This document shows positions 7,236 to 15,858 of a stretch of 64,000 nt of DNA, piece by piece. Every line of letters starts with the position of its first letter. The stretch's first letter is position 1. Under the pieces are notes generated by a model. That model saw only the letters and a program-made list of their open reading frames with translations, had not been told where the DNA came from and did no database searches. Position numbers and translations under genes: made by a program. The DNA lies in contig MKUO01000005.1 in NCBI GenBank assembly GCA_001897855.1, positions 62,001 through 126,000 on the forward strand, read 5' to 3'. Source of the DNA: Bacteroidetes bacterium 43-93. GTDB taxonomy: Bacteria > Bacteroidota > Bacteroidia > Chitinophagales > Chitinophagaceae.

Positions 7236-7301
7236 ACTTGCAAACGGGTTGTTAACGATTAACACTTATTATTGTTAACGCTGGTTTGTGTTACATATTT
7301 G
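7236..7301 (+). promoter_or_regulatory. Regulon promoter, copy 4 (drives the secreted protein at 7334)
   Basis: The upstream element at 7236-7256 reads ACTTGCAAA-N6-GTTAAC and the -7 box at 7294-7301 reads CATATTTG; the spacing is 58 bp. A possible -33 ATTG lies at 7271-7274, 19 bp before the -7 box. Further GTTAA half-sites lie at 7229 (22 bp upstream of the one in the element) and 7274 (23 bp downstream). Confidence 0.65.
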
Positions 7302-7333
7302 CTTAACAATTGACTAACAAAAAAGGACAAAAA

Positions 7334-7894
7334 ATGAAAAACATCATCGCTACTCTAACAATGTTATGCTGCGCGATCTGCACTTTTGCAGGAGATGGTC
7401 CGGCAGTTAGTCAATCAACTACAAGTGCCGGCGCTTCACAAACAATACAGCTAGTACTTGCCGATGGCATCGAAATAGGATTTGCCAACGGGGGTAATAA
7501 TGGTGGTATCATTCAGCTTGCGTTTGCCAATAATAGCAACTATGCTACTGGTATGGAAAGTGCAGATCAGCAGCTGGTGGTGCGCAGCAATCGCAAGTTC
7601 GAGGTAAAAATGCAGCCTGCTTCAGAAGTGTTTTCTTATAGCGGCAGCACCAACAATGCACCGGCAATGCGTGTAGAAGATGTTTTGTCGCTGATGGTTT
7701 CTGATAATGCAACAGGCGGACAAAACAATTATCCGCAATATCATAATGTAAATGGTGGTAATACCCGCATACTTACCAATTGCAGCAATGGTTCTAACCA
7801 AACGTTTTCAGTTCGCTACCGTGCTAATCCCGGTATGCGCTATGCTGCAGGCACATACACTGTAAATATGGTGTACACAGCAACTCAAAGCTAA
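7334..7894 (+). CDS. Secreted beta-rich protein of unknown function
   Basis: 186 residues from the ATG at 7334 (after GGACAAAAA). Signal peptide MKNIIATLTMLCCAICTFAG, then a Gly/Asn/Ser-rich beta domain with LVLADGIEIGFANGG and LVVRSNRKFEVKMQPAS, ending FSVRYRANPGMRYAAGTYTVNMVYTATQS. The closing AGTY-T-x(4)-YTATQ strand is like the last strand of pilin/WxL/DUF4402-type surface beta-sandwiches, so a fimbrial or adhesin-like role is possible but unproven. An in-frame ATG at 7310 would place charged residues before the signal peptide. It shares a promoter element with the array RNA and the two small paralogues. Confidence 0.7.
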   Translation: MKNIIATLTMLCCAICTFAGDGPAVSQSTTSAGASQTIQLVLADGIEIGFANGGNNGGIIQLAFANNSNYATGMESADQQLVVRSNRKFEVKMQPASEVFSYSGSTNNAPAMRVEDVLSLMVSDNATGGQNNYPQYHNVNGGNTRILTNCSNGSNQTFSVRYRANPGMRYAAGTYTVNMVYTATQS

Positions 7895-7964
7895 TACATA
7901 TAGAGGAGGATAGACCATAACACCCGACATTAATAATTGGCGCTCGTAGCGCCCTTTATTATAC

Positions 7965-7994
7965 AAAACGAAGGTATTTATACCTTCGTTTTTC
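7965..7994 (+). terminator. Strong intrinsic terminator (plus a small upstream hairpin)
   Basis: Twelve-pair stem from 7965-7976 to 7981-7992 around loop TTTA, with T-run to 7993. A separate hairpin GGCGCT-CGT-AGCGCC lies just upstream at 7939-7953. Confidence 0.9.
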
Positions 7995-8009
7995 TTTACT
8001 GCCGGGCAT

Positions 8010-8033
8010 AAAAAAAGAAGGCCTGAAGGCCCT
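8010..8033 (-). terminator. Minus-strand intrinsic terminator
   Basis: On the minus strand, AGGGCC (8033-8028) pairs with GGCCTT (8023-8018) around TTCA, followed by CTTTTTTT. It lies about 130 bp past the end of the lipoprotein gene at 8166. A minus-strand TATATTTG at 8129-8122 sits between them, so a short separate RNA is also possible. Confidence 0.65.
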
Positions 8034-8165
8034 CCTCTCTAATTGTAGTCTTACCATTTGGCAATAAGGAAACAGGTTAAGTACAAAATATTACGGGATA
8101 TGGTGCATAACGGGTCGTACACAAATATAGACGTAATCTTTATGTAAAACGTTTGTTTCCGTAAA

Positions 8166-8987
8166 TTATTTTTTGATCAGAGTGTATTTCAATGCACCCT
8201 GTTCCAGTTTGGTACGTTCCGCATTTTCCTTAGCCTGGTACAGCAGTACTGTGTCTTTTTTTATCTGGAAGATATATGGCTTTTGACTCTTGGTTTGTTC
8301 ATCAAAACAAAGCTCATCTATCTTATAGCCATCGCCTTCCCCAAGGAAATCGGTGAATATGTAATAGGTTTTATGCCCTTCAACGCCTTTCACCAGGCCA
8401 TCTTCTGTAAATTCCACGGTGCTGATTTTGCCTGCGTCATCAGTTGCATTGTACAAGCCTGCCAGCAATATCTTGTTAGCCATATACTGCAGTCCGTAGG
8501 GTTCGCTGTCATCTGTTTGCGGGCCGGTAACTTTAGAAAAATAATGCTTGCCTACTTCTTTATGATCTTTGTTGTATTCTATCAATACCGCAGATGTGTC
8601 TTTGCCTGCATCATATCCTATTTCATAATAGTTCCCGGTGCTGTTATCTGCCAGGTCTGTTTTTAACTGATGCTCATTAGCGCCCTGTTGCAGGATGATA
8701 TTAAAACTGGTGCCTTCATGATTGTTGAGGCTACCCGGCACCGGCAGGCTATCATTTTCTGCTACATCTTTGTTAATGGTCATAGATACAATCCCGGTGA
8801 GTTTTCCCGACGATTGCAGCGGAGATCCCGTGGACTTCAGCTCGTTGATATAATCTGTCATTACCCAAGTACCCTGCAGGTAAGGCAATACAGCATCCTT
8901 TGCCTCTGCCTTTTTGTTTTCGTTTTCTCCTTGTTTGCAGGAGGCGATAAGTGATATCCCGGCTATTATTAAGAGTAGTTTCCTCAT
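8166..8987 (-). CDS. Lipoprotein of unknown function
   Basis: 273 residues. Lipoprotein signal MRKLLLIIAGISLIASCKQG with lipobox IASC, then a Lys/Glu/Asn-rich linker, then a beta-rich domain starting YLQGTWVMTDYINEL. The GTW opening and the up-and-down strand pattern recall lipocalin-like lipoproteins of Bacteroidota, but no diagnostic motif is visible. It stands alone on the minus strand, divergent from the AraC regulator. Confidence 0.7.
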   Translation of the reverse strand: MRKLLLIIAGISLIASCKQGENENKKAEAKDAVLPYLQGTWVMTDYINELKSTGSPLQSSGKLTGIVSMTINKDVAENDSLPVPGSLNNHEGTSFNIILQQGANEHQLKTDLADNSTGNYYEIGYDAGKDTSAVLIEYNKDHKEVGKHYFSKVTGPQTDDSEPYGLQYMANKILLAGLYNATDDAGKISTVEFTEDGLVKGVEGHKTYYIFTDFLGEGDGYKIDELCFDEQTKSQKPYIFQIKKDTVLLYQAKENAERTKLEQGALKYTLIKK

Positions 8988-9084
8988 GTTTTCAAAAATA
9001 AAAAAATATGCTGCACGCCGTATTATCTGTAAAAAATACTACTAATTGTAACAATTGTTCCATTCAAAAGCATAGTACTGTTTG

Positions 9085-9092
9085 TAACTTTG
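9085..9092 (+). promoter_or_regulatory. -7 element directly before a GTG start
   Basis: TAACTTTG is a full match to TAnnTTTG. Its last G lies five bases before the GTG start of the AraC gene, so the mRNA is probably leaderless. Confidence 0.6.
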
Positions 9093-9096
9093 TATC

Positions 9097-9999
9097 GTGC
9101 CCAATAAGGTAAAAAATACCATTCCGGTATACGATATAGTAACCATAAACGGTAATACTCAAATGCAATCAAAGATTATTGCAGATGAGCTGGCGCCTTA
9201 TTCGCGTATTCATCCCTATCTGAATACAGCCCATAAGCACGATTTTTACCATTTGCTGTTTTTTACTGGTGGCAGCGGCCATCATACTATCGATTTCGAA
9301 CGTTTTACGGTAAAAAAAGGCCAGGTATATTTTATGGTACCCGGCCAGGTGCATAGCTGGAGTTTCAGCGATGATACAGATGGCTACATCATCAATTTTT
9401 CAGAAGCCGTCTTCCAGGAGTTGCTCATAGACAGCCAATATCCGGAGCGTTTCTTTTTCTTCAAGGGCATTGCAAAAGATAGTGTATTACAACTGTCAGC
9501 CAATGCTGCTGACGAAATTGAAAAATTAATGCGCCGGCTAACAGAGGAAGTGAAGCATCCTGCTGATAACAATTGTGATATGGTGGTGGCATTACTGATG
9601 CAGCTTTTCATAACTGTACAAAGGAATGCAGGCGCGGCAGGGCAGCACAGTCAGCCTCAACAAAATCAGTTGCTTCTCCTCAGTTTCCGCAAGCTGGTAG
9701 AGCAATATTATACGCATAAGCATTTGCCTAAAGAATATGCGGCTATGCTGTATATCACTCCCAATTACCTGAATGGTATTTGTAAGGATATGCTGGGTAA
9801 GTCTGCCGGGCAGGTAATAAGAGATAGAATACTGCTGGAAGCAAAACGCCTGCTGGTAAATGCAGAGATGAATGTGGAGGAGATAGCAGCCAAACTCCAT
9901 TTTTCAGACAATTCCTATTTCACGAAGTTCTTTAAAAAATATACAGGCCTTACACCTGATGCGTTTCGAAGGCAGTCGTTAAAAGCCCTCATAAATTAA
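9097..9999 (+). CDS. AraC-family transcriptional regulator
   Basis: 300 residues. An N-terminal cupin-like sensing domain (about 35-130: HKHDFYHLLFFTGGSGHHTIDF, MVPGQVHSW) is followed by a C-terminal AraC DNA-binding domain with two helix-turn-helix units (about 205-295: YITPNYLNGICKDMLGKSAGQVI, AAKLHFSDNSYFTKFFKKYTGLTPDAFR). The start is GTG at 9097: an in-frame stop lies at 9085, and relatives of this type begin shortly before an IPVYDI-like segment. The ATG at 9163 is the alternative. The DUF983 gene follows after 7 bp. Confidence 0.9.
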   Translation: MPNKVKNTIPVYDIVTINGNTQMQSKIIADELAPYSRIHPYLNTAHKHDFYHLLFFTGGSGHHTIDFERFTVKKGQVYFMVPGQVHSWSFSDDTDGYIINFSEAVFQELLIDSQYPERFFFFKGIAKDSVLQLSANAADEIEKLMRRLTEEVKHPADNNCDMVVALLMQLFITVQRNAGAAGQHSQPQQNQLLLLSFRKLVEQYYTHKHLPKEYAAMLYITPNYLNGICKDMLGKSAGQVIRDRILLEAKRLLVNAEMNVEEIAAKLHFSDNSYFTKFFKKYTGLTPDAFRRQSLKALIN

Positions 10000-10006
10000 A
10001 CGAAAC

Positions 10007-10459
10007 ATGTGTGCAAAAAACAATCAAACGGACAAACCATCGCTCATAAAGAGCGTTCTCACCAGTCGCTGCCCTCACTGCCGCGAAGGCGCTTTATTCA
10101 TTTACCCTAATCCCTACAAGCTAAAGACTACCATGCGCATGTATGAGCATTGCCCGGTCTGCGGCCAGAAGTATGAGATTGAAACCGGCTTTTTCTTTGG
10201 TACAGGCTATATCAGTTATGCTTTATCAGTAGCATACCTGTTTACATTCTTCCTCGCCTGGCACCTGGTCTTTGGCCTGTCTGTAATGGATAGCTCTATC
10301 TTCCAGTGTCTCGCTGCAGGGGCTTTCACCATTGTATTGTTGCAGCCGCTATTGCAAAGGTTATCGCGTAGCATCTGGATAGCGATCTTTGTACATTACG
10401 ATCCTGAATGGAGAAATAAACCTGCACAGCCCAAAACAACAGAAGCCGCAGTCAATTGA
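10007..10459 (+). CDS. DUF983 family zinc-ribbon membrane protein
   Basis: 150 residues. N-terminal zinc ribbon with paired CPHC and CPVC motifs (SRCPHCREGALF, YEHCPVCGQKYE), then FFFGTGYISYALSVAY and two transmembrane helices. This is the DUF983 layout common in Bacteroidota and Alphaproteobacteria; the function is unknown. It lies 7 bp after the AraC gene and is probably cotranscribed with it. Confidence 0.9.
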   Translation: MCAKNNQTDKPSLIKSVLTSRCPHCREGALFIYPNPYKLKTTMRMYEHCPVCGQKYEIETGFFFGTGYISYALSVAYLFTFFLAWHLVFGLSVMDSSIFQCLAAGAFTIVLLQPLLQRLSRSIWIAIFVHYDPEWRNKPAQPKTTEAAVN

Positions 10460-10508
10460 GTTTTGCAGCGCGGTTAGCTTCCGGTATCTTTACTACATCG
10501 GTATTGAT

Positions 10509-11876
10509 ATGAAAAAGCGCACCATCCTTTCCCTGTTAACAGTATTACCCATATTGTTATCGCTTCAGGTTACACCTGCGGCAGATGATCTTGTACCAGT
10601 ACCGGCATCTGTACAGCAGCCGGGTGATGCAGCCCTTGGTTATGAATATCTCACTACCGGTGATTTTTTAAAGAGCGGCGTACCATACAGCTATTTTATA
10701 ATGGCTAATGGTAAGAACACAGCCAACTACCTCCATCGTTCAGACCGTAATGCCAACGTTGGGCCGGGGTATAATGTCATTACACATGATGGTGTAGATA
10801 TGGTGATACCTACTTGCCTGCAATGCCATGCAGAAACTTTTGAAGACAAGTTGATTATAGGCCTCGGTAATACCCGGCTCGATTTCTCCAATACTTCTAA
10901 GATTGATGTTTCTTCACAGATAAACGTATTGCGCACTTTATCGCCGAAGCAATACAATAAAGCCCGCCCATTCTTCGATGCGTTCACTGCTACGTATCCT
11001 TACATGGAAACGGAAGTACGGGGTGTAAATCCTGCCGACAGGCTTGCAATGGTGCTGGTAGCGCATCGCGATCCGCAGAGTCTCAGGTGGAGTGATGCGC
11101 CAATGATCATGATACCCGATCAGGTGATACCGACTGATGTGCCTGCATGGTGGCTGATGAAGAAAAAGAATGCTATGTTCTATAGCGGCTTCGGCCGTGG
11201 CGATCTTGCTAAATTCCTGATGCTTTCCAACCTGCTTACTGTCTCAGATACTTTGGAAGCCCGCGAGGTCAGCAGCCATTTTGGTAATGTTCTTGCATAC
11301 ATCCGTTCGCTCGAGCCGCCAAAGTATCCCGGCACAATTGATAAGGTAAAAGCGGAAAAGGGCAGAGTAGTGTTCAATGATAATTGCAGCCGCTGTCACG
11401 GTACTTATGGTGCCGATGGCCAATATCCTAATTTACTTGTGCCACTAAGTATTATTGGCACCGATTCACTGTTATGTTATGGCGTGCAGCAAAGCAAACC
11501 ATTTGTCGATTGGTTCAACAAGAGCTGGTTTGTACAGGGGGATAATCCTGCTCAGTTGGTTCCTTTTAATGGCTATATAGCACCACCCCTTGATGGTGTA
11601 TGGATCACTGCGCCTTATTTACACAATGGATCAGTCCCTACATTAGAGGCAGTGCTCAATAGCAAACTGCGCCCTCAATACTGGCAGCGAAATTTCAGTT
11701 ATGACGAATACAATATCGACAAGCCGGGACTGAAATACATCGCATTAACGATGCCTGAAGCTAAGAATTGCTACAATACTACACTTCCCGGTTATGGTAA
11801 TATGGGGCATTATTTTGGGGATGCCCTTACAGACGATGAAAGAAATGTGGTCATTGAGTATTTAAAGACTTTATAG
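10509..11876 (+). CDS. Secreted diheme c-type cytochrome
   Basis: 455 residues with signal peptide MKKRTILSLLTVLPILLSLQ. Two heme c motifs: CLQCH at 103-107 and CSRCH at 293-297. The C-terminal part has APYLHNGSVPTLEAVLN, which recurs in the diheme cytochrome c peroxidase/RoxA-like group and positions the second heme domain. An electron-transfer or oxidase role in the periplasm is expected; the substrate is unknown. The frame is open upstream into the DUF983 gene, but the ATG at 10509 gives the signal peptide. Confidence 0.85.
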   Translation: MKKRTILSLLTVLPILLSLQVTPAADDLVPVPASVQQPGDAALGYEYLTTGDFLKSGVPYSYFIMANGKNTANYLHRSDRNANVGPGYNVITHDGVDMVIPTCLQCHAETFEDKLIIGLGNTRLDFSNTSKIDVSSQINVLRTLSPKQYNKARPFFDAFTATYPYMETEVRGVNPADRLAMVLVAHRDPQSLRWSDAPMIMIPDQVIPTDVPAWWLMKKKNAMFYSGFGRGDLAKFLMLSNLLTVSDTLEAREVSSHFGNVLAYIRSLEPPKYPGTIDKVKAEKGRVVFNDNCSRCHGTYGADGQYPNLLVPLSIIGTDSLLCYGVQQSKPFVDWFNKSWFVQGDNPAQLVPFNGYIAPPLDGVWITAPYLHNGSVPTLEAVLNSKLRPQYWQRNFSYDEYNIDKPGLKYIALTMPEAKNCYNTTLPGYGNMGHYFGDALTDDERNVVIEYLKTL

Positions 11877-11993
11877 CTTTTGTGATAATAATAACCGCCG
11901 GTTAAACCCATTGTCATTTCTTGAAAATATCCTCCAGGTGCAAGAATATTTGCACAATTATTGCGTTCAATATTTTTCACATCAAATACTTTT

Positions 11994-13427
11994 ATGAAAA
12001 GACTGTTACTCTTACTCCCATTCCTGTCATTAGCCACAGGAAGCCATGCGCAATCTATTGCCAACCCGGATTTTGAAAATTGGCAGATTATCCCTTACCA
12101 GGATCCCTTGGGCAGCTATTGGATAACCTCCAATTACCTCGATCTTCCCGATTATCGAACTGTTACAGCAACTAAGGTTGCCGGTAATGCCAGCCCGAAT
12201 GCCATCCACCTCGAAACGCATAAGGTCAATTCCGATTATGCTTTTGGCTTTATTACCAATACCCTGGATGATGTGGAAAGCGGCGAGGGTGGACAGCCAT
12301 ATCACACACTTCCCACCACTATCAATGGTTACTACCGCTACGATCTTCCCAACAACGATACTGCTATCTTGATGGTGATCCTGAAGAACAATGGTAATAT
12401 CATCAGCAACAATTTGTTCAAAATAAAAGGCACTGGTTCTCAGTCAACGTTTACGTCTTTCAGTTTCACACTCGCTCCTATGACGATGGTGCCGGATAGC
12501 GTGATCATCGTTGCCGCATCCAGCAATGTTTTTAACAGCAATATGTCGCTTATGGAAGATGGCAGCTGGCTGGAGCTCGACGATCTGCAGTTCCAGGGCA
12601 CGGGTACGATGGATCCTATACCTAACGGCGATTTTGAAACATGGAATGCCTACAGTTTTGAAACGCCTGATAACTGGTCTCGTGGCGATGGATTTAGCTG
12701 GGGTATAGAACCTACCATCAAACGAAGCGCAGATAAATATACCGGCAACTATGCCTTACAACTGTTAACAGCTATTGACCATGCTAACGATGATATTGTA
12801 GAGACAGGTGTTGTCACTCAAAACATCAAACTAAACCAGAACGGTACAGACTCCATTATCGGTTATTTCAAATATAGCACTCCGGGTGCTGATACTGGCT
12901 TGCTCAATGCTGTTTTTGTTGATAACCAGGGCAATCAATTGCCTTATGTGTACGGCTATATCTTTCCACCGGTTACATCTTACCAGAAGTTTTCCATCGT
13001 GTTAGATCCTGCAGATTTTCCTCCGGGTGCCGATTCTATTCAGTTACAGTTCTATTCATCGAGCGGTATAGCACCACGTTCCGGTGCGCCGTTAGATCCT
13101 GTGGTGGGAAGCAGCCTGTTGATAGACGGCCTTTCTATAGTACACGGCTCTACAGGTATTAAAAAGATCGCGAAAGAAAACAGTGCATACACTGTATATC
13201 CAAATCCTGCCACTAACGTGTTGAATATTAAGTGCACATCACTGCAAGGGGCTGATGCCACAGTTACGATATGTGATGCAAAGGGTAGTATAGTGTACAG
13301 GAAACTTTCAAAGATGCAGCCCGGCGCAGCAGTGCAAATACAGGTAGGTAACCTTACACCCGGTATGTATTTCTACACCATTACAGATGCTAATGGCATT
13401 GTGAATGATAAGTTCTACAAGCAATAG
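11994..13427 (+). CDS. T9SS-secreted protein with carbohydrate-binding-like domains
   Basis: 477 residues. Signal peptide MKRLLLLLPFLSLATGSHAQ, then two related beta-sandwich repeats, each opening with (A/I)-x-N-(P/G)-DFE-x-W (SIANPDFENWQ and PIPNGDFETWN). These look like PCMD or carbohydrate-binding jelly rolls. The C-terminus is a type A T9SS sorting domain (VYPNPATNVLNIKC ... GMYFYTITDANG). It should be exported and attached at the cell surface or released. A -7-like AATATTTG lies at 11945-11952. Confidence 0.85.
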   Translation: MKRLLLLLPFLSLATGSHAQSIANPDFENWQIIPYQDPLGSYWITSNYLDLPDYRTVTATKVAGNASPNAIHLETHKVNSDYAFGFITNTLDDVESGEGGQPYHTLPTTINGYYRYDLPNNDTAILMVILKNNGNIISNNLFKIKGTGSQSTFTSFSFTLAPMTMVPDSVIIVAASSNVFNSNMSLMEDGSWLELDDLQFQGTGTMDPIPNGDFETWNAYSFETPDNWSRGDGFSWGIEPTIKRSADKYTGNYALQLLTAIDHANDDIVETGVVTQNIKLNQNGTDSIIGYFKYSTPGADTGLLNAVFVDNQGNQLPYVYGYIFPPVTSYQKFSIVLDPADFPPGADSIQLQFYSSSGIAPRSGAPLDPVVGSSLLIDGLSIVHGSTGIKKIAKENSAYTVYPNPATNVLNIKCTSLQGADATVTICDAKGSIVYRKLSKMQPGAAVQIQVGNLTPGMYFYTITDANGIVNDKFYKQ

Positions 13428-13451
13428 TTTTTCAAATATAGATAGTAATAT

Positions 13452-13471
13452 GGGGCAGGTTTTCCTGCCCC
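13452..13471 (+). terminator. Terminator between convergent genes
   Basis: Stem GGGGCAGG (13452-13459) with CCTGCCCC (13464-13471), loop TTTT, followed by TTGTTATTTT. It separates the T9SS gene from the O-methyltransferase gene. Confidence 0.85.
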
Positions 13472-13474
13472 TTG

Positions 13475-14143
13475 TTATTTTACCACGGCTATAGCCATGC
13501 CATCCCAATCTTTTACACCTATGGTCTGCAATATATTAGCATACACATCTTCGTTGTAAGATAGCATGTGGTTAAAGCGTTGTACGCCCTGCACTGCCGC
13601 ATCCTCACTGGTTTCGTCAAGTACTTTACCGCCACGTACTACATTATCTGCAATAATGATGCTTCCTTTTCTGCACATCTTCAATGCCATTTCAAAATAT
13701 TCTGCATAAGGCGGCTTATCTGCATCAATAAAAACCAGGTCAAATGGTTCTGTGTTGTTGGTATTTAATTCCTGCAATACTTCTATTGCCTTCCCTTGCT
13801 TTATTTCTATGTGGTCGTTTAGCCCCGCCATTTCAAAATGCTTTTTGGCTACCGCGATATGCTTTTCATCATACTCAATGGTCACAACTTTACCATTAGG
13901 AGGAAGCGCCCTCGCCATCCAGATGGTGCTGTACCCGCCTAAGGTGCCAACTTCCAGTATGCGTTTGGCTCCGCACATGTGGGCAAATAATTGCAGCAGT
14001 TTTCCCTGCGCAGGCGATACACTGGCAAATGCCAGCGACGAACCTGCGGCAACAAGTGCAGGCTCAATGGATAGTAATATTTCGTCTTCCGGTGCAAATA
14101 GCTCGCTGATGTATGCATCAACTTCGGCGAATGTGTGTTTCAT
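13475..14143 (-). CDS. Class I SAM-dependent O-methyltransferase
   Basis: 222 residues, the usual length of the family-3 (COMT/CCoAOMT-like) O-methyltransferases. SAM-binding motif LEVGTLGGYSTIWMARAL at about 63-80, the acidic ribose ligand in VVTIEYDE, and the metal-binding region DLVFIDADKPPYAEYFE with the later IIADNVVRGG. It probably methylates a catechol-like hydroxyl with Mg2+; the natural substrate is unknown. Confidence 0.9.
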   Translation of the reverse strand: MKHTFAEVDAYISELFAPEDEILLSIEPALVAAGSSLAFASVSPAQGKLLQLFAHMCGAKRILEVGTLGGYSTIWMARALPPNGKVVTIEYDEKHIAVAKKHFEMAGLNDHIEIKQGKAIEVLQELNTNNTEPFDLVFIDADKPPYAEYFEMALKMCRKGSIIIADNVVRGGKVLDETSEDAAVQGVQRFNHMLSYNEDVYANILQTIGVKDWDGMAIAVVK

Positions 14144-14182
14144 AAATGAAAAATAGGGAAGAAATATTTAAAGAATTGTTAT

Positions 14183-14264
14183 AGCTGTATTTCAATCGCA
14201 TGGTAACGAAATAATAATCCCTTTATTTTATCCACAACTACCCATTGTTTCACGAAATACAGCT
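14183..14264. promoter_or_regulatory. 11-bp inverted repeat containing a parS-like half site
   Basis: AGCTGTATTTC at 14183-14193 is the exact reverse complement of GAAATACAGCT at 14254-14264. The region lies between two divergent genes. The bases at 14246-14261 (TGTTTCACGAAATACA) match the classical parS TGTTTCACGTGAAACA at 13 of 16 positions, with a perfect left half, 770 bp upstream of parA. It may be an operator, a degenerate parS, or both. Confidence 0.35.
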
Positions 14265-14309
14265 GTGGAACATTATTTTTGTACAGTACCCGACTTACAT
14301 ATAGAATTT

Positions 14310-14987
14310 ATGCGTTTTACAAACTATGGCCATGCCTGCTTCATGATAGAAACAGCGGGTAAGAAACTACTTTTCGATCCCTTTATCTCTGGAAATGACA
14401 AGGCAAAGCATATAGATATCAATACCATACAGGCCGATTATATCCTTTTGTCGCATGGGCATGGAGATCATATTGCCGACCTGGTGCCTATTGCTAAAAA
14501 TACCGGCGCAACGGTCATTGCAATGGCAGAGATAGCACATTGGGCAGAAAAGCATGGTATCAAAAACGTGCATCCTATGAACTTCGGCCCCAAAGCATTC
14601 GATTTTGGCAAGGTGCGCATGGTGCCTGCTGCGCACAGCAGCAGCCTGCCCGATGGCAGCTATGGTGGCAACCCCGGTGGTTTCATCGTTACTACTTCAG
14701 ATGGTAGTTTCTACTATACTGGTGATACCTGCCTTACTTCTGATCTAAAACTGGTACCGCACTACGGCAAGCTCGATTTTGCGGTGATGCCTGTTGGTGG
14801 CAACTATACCATGGATCCCGAGGATGCAATGATCGCGTCAGACTTTATTCAGTGCAACAGGGTAGTAGGGGTGCATTACAATACCTGGCCTATCATCGAC
14901 ATAGATACCAATAAAGCACAGGCTGCCTTTAAAGCCGCAGGAAAAGAATTACATTTACCTGCAATAGGCGAAACCATAGAATTGTAA
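14310..14987 (+). CDS. Metal-dependent hydrolase, UPF0173/MBL-fold
   Basis: 225 residues from the ATG at 14310. Metallo-beta-lactamase fold with metal-binding SHGHGDHIAD near residue 48, followed by AAHSSSLPDG, YYTGDTCLTSD and VGVHYNTWP. The start MRFTNYGHACFMIETAGKKLLFDPF matches the UPF0173/YtkL family. Its physiological substrate is not established. A full -7 match TATTTTTG is at 14274-14281. It lies just upstream of parA. Confidence 0.9.
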   Translation: MRFTNYGHACFMIETAGKKLLFDPFISGNDKAKHIDINTIQADYILLSHGHGDHIADLVPIAKNTGATVIAMAEIAHWAEKHGIKNVHPMNFGPKAFDFGKVRMVPAAHSSSLPDGSYGGNPGGFIVTTSDGSFYYTGDTCLTSDLKLVPHYGKLDFAVMPVGGNYTMDPEDAMIASDFIQCNRVVGVHYNTWPIIDIDTNKAQAAFKAAGKELHLPAIGETIEL

Positions 14988-15033
14988 TAAAAAACGTAAC
15001 TTATACTTTCATAGGGAATAATATAAAGTGAAA

Positions 15034-15858
15034 ATGGCTAAAGTAATTGCGATAGCAAACCAAAAAGGGGGAGTAGGGAAAACAACCACTGCTATAAACC
15101 TGGCAGCCAGTCTTGCTGTGTTAGAATACAAGACGCTGCTGGTAGATGCAGATCCGCAGGCAAACAGCACTACAGGTAACGGCTTCGACCTCAAGAATAT
15201 ACAGGTGAGCTTGTACGATTGTATGGTGAATGACACGCCTGTAGCACAGGTGATACTGGAAACAGAAACACCCAACTTGCATCTCATACCTTCTCACCTC
15301 GACCTCGTAGGTGCGGAGATAGAATTGATACATCATCCCAACCGCGAGCATGTAATGCGCAATGCGCTGGAGGAGCAACGCAAGAATTATGATTTCATCA
15401 TCATAGACTGCTCTCCTTCTCTGGGTCTTATTACGGTAAATGCGCTTACAGCTGCAGATAGCGTGGTGATACCGGTTCAGTGCGAATACTTCGCGCTCGA
15501 AGGTTTGGGCAAATTGCTTAATACCATCAAGATCGTACAGACGCGCATCAATACCGATCTGCAGATAGAAGGTATACTGATGACCATGTACGATGGCCGC
15601 CTCCGCCTCAGCAACCAGGTAGTGGAAGAGATCAAAAACCACTTTGGCGAACTGGTCTTTAATACCATCGTACACCGTAATACCCGTTTGGGCGAAGCGC
15701 CAAGCTTTGGCACCCCGGCGCTGATGTACGATGCGGAAAGCACAGGTGCGGTAAACTACCTGAACCTGGCAAAGGAAATATTACAGAAAAACAACCTGAC
15801 CAAGATAAAGAACGAGGACAGAATATTTGAAACAGGAGACCATGTCGCAGATCAATAA
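15034..15858 (+). CDS. parA: Chromosome partitioning ATPase ParA/Soj
   Basis: 274 residues. The deviant Walker A box KGGVGKTT lies near the N-terminus (MAKVIAIANQKGGVGKTTTA), with Walker B-like DFIIIDCSPSLG and VIPVQCEYFALEG. It forms ATP-dependent dimers on the nucleoid that segregate ParB-parS complexes. A GTG two codons upstream is also in frame; the ATG at 15034 is the family start. The stop overlaps the parB start by 17 bp, so the two are one operon. Confidence 0.95.
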   Translation: MAKVIAIANQKGGVGKTTTAINLAASLAVLEYKTLLVDADPQANSTTGNGFDLKNIQVSLYDCMVNDTPVAQVILETETPNLHLIPSHLDLVGAEIELIHHPNREHVMRNALEEQRKNYDFIIIDCSPSLGLITVNALTAADSVVIPVQCEYFALEGLGKLLNTIKIVQTRINTDLQIEGILMTMYDGRLRLSNQVVEEIKNHFGELVFNTIVHRNTRLGEAPSFGTPALMYDAESTGAVNYLNLAKEILQKNNLTKIKNEDRIFETGDHVADQ

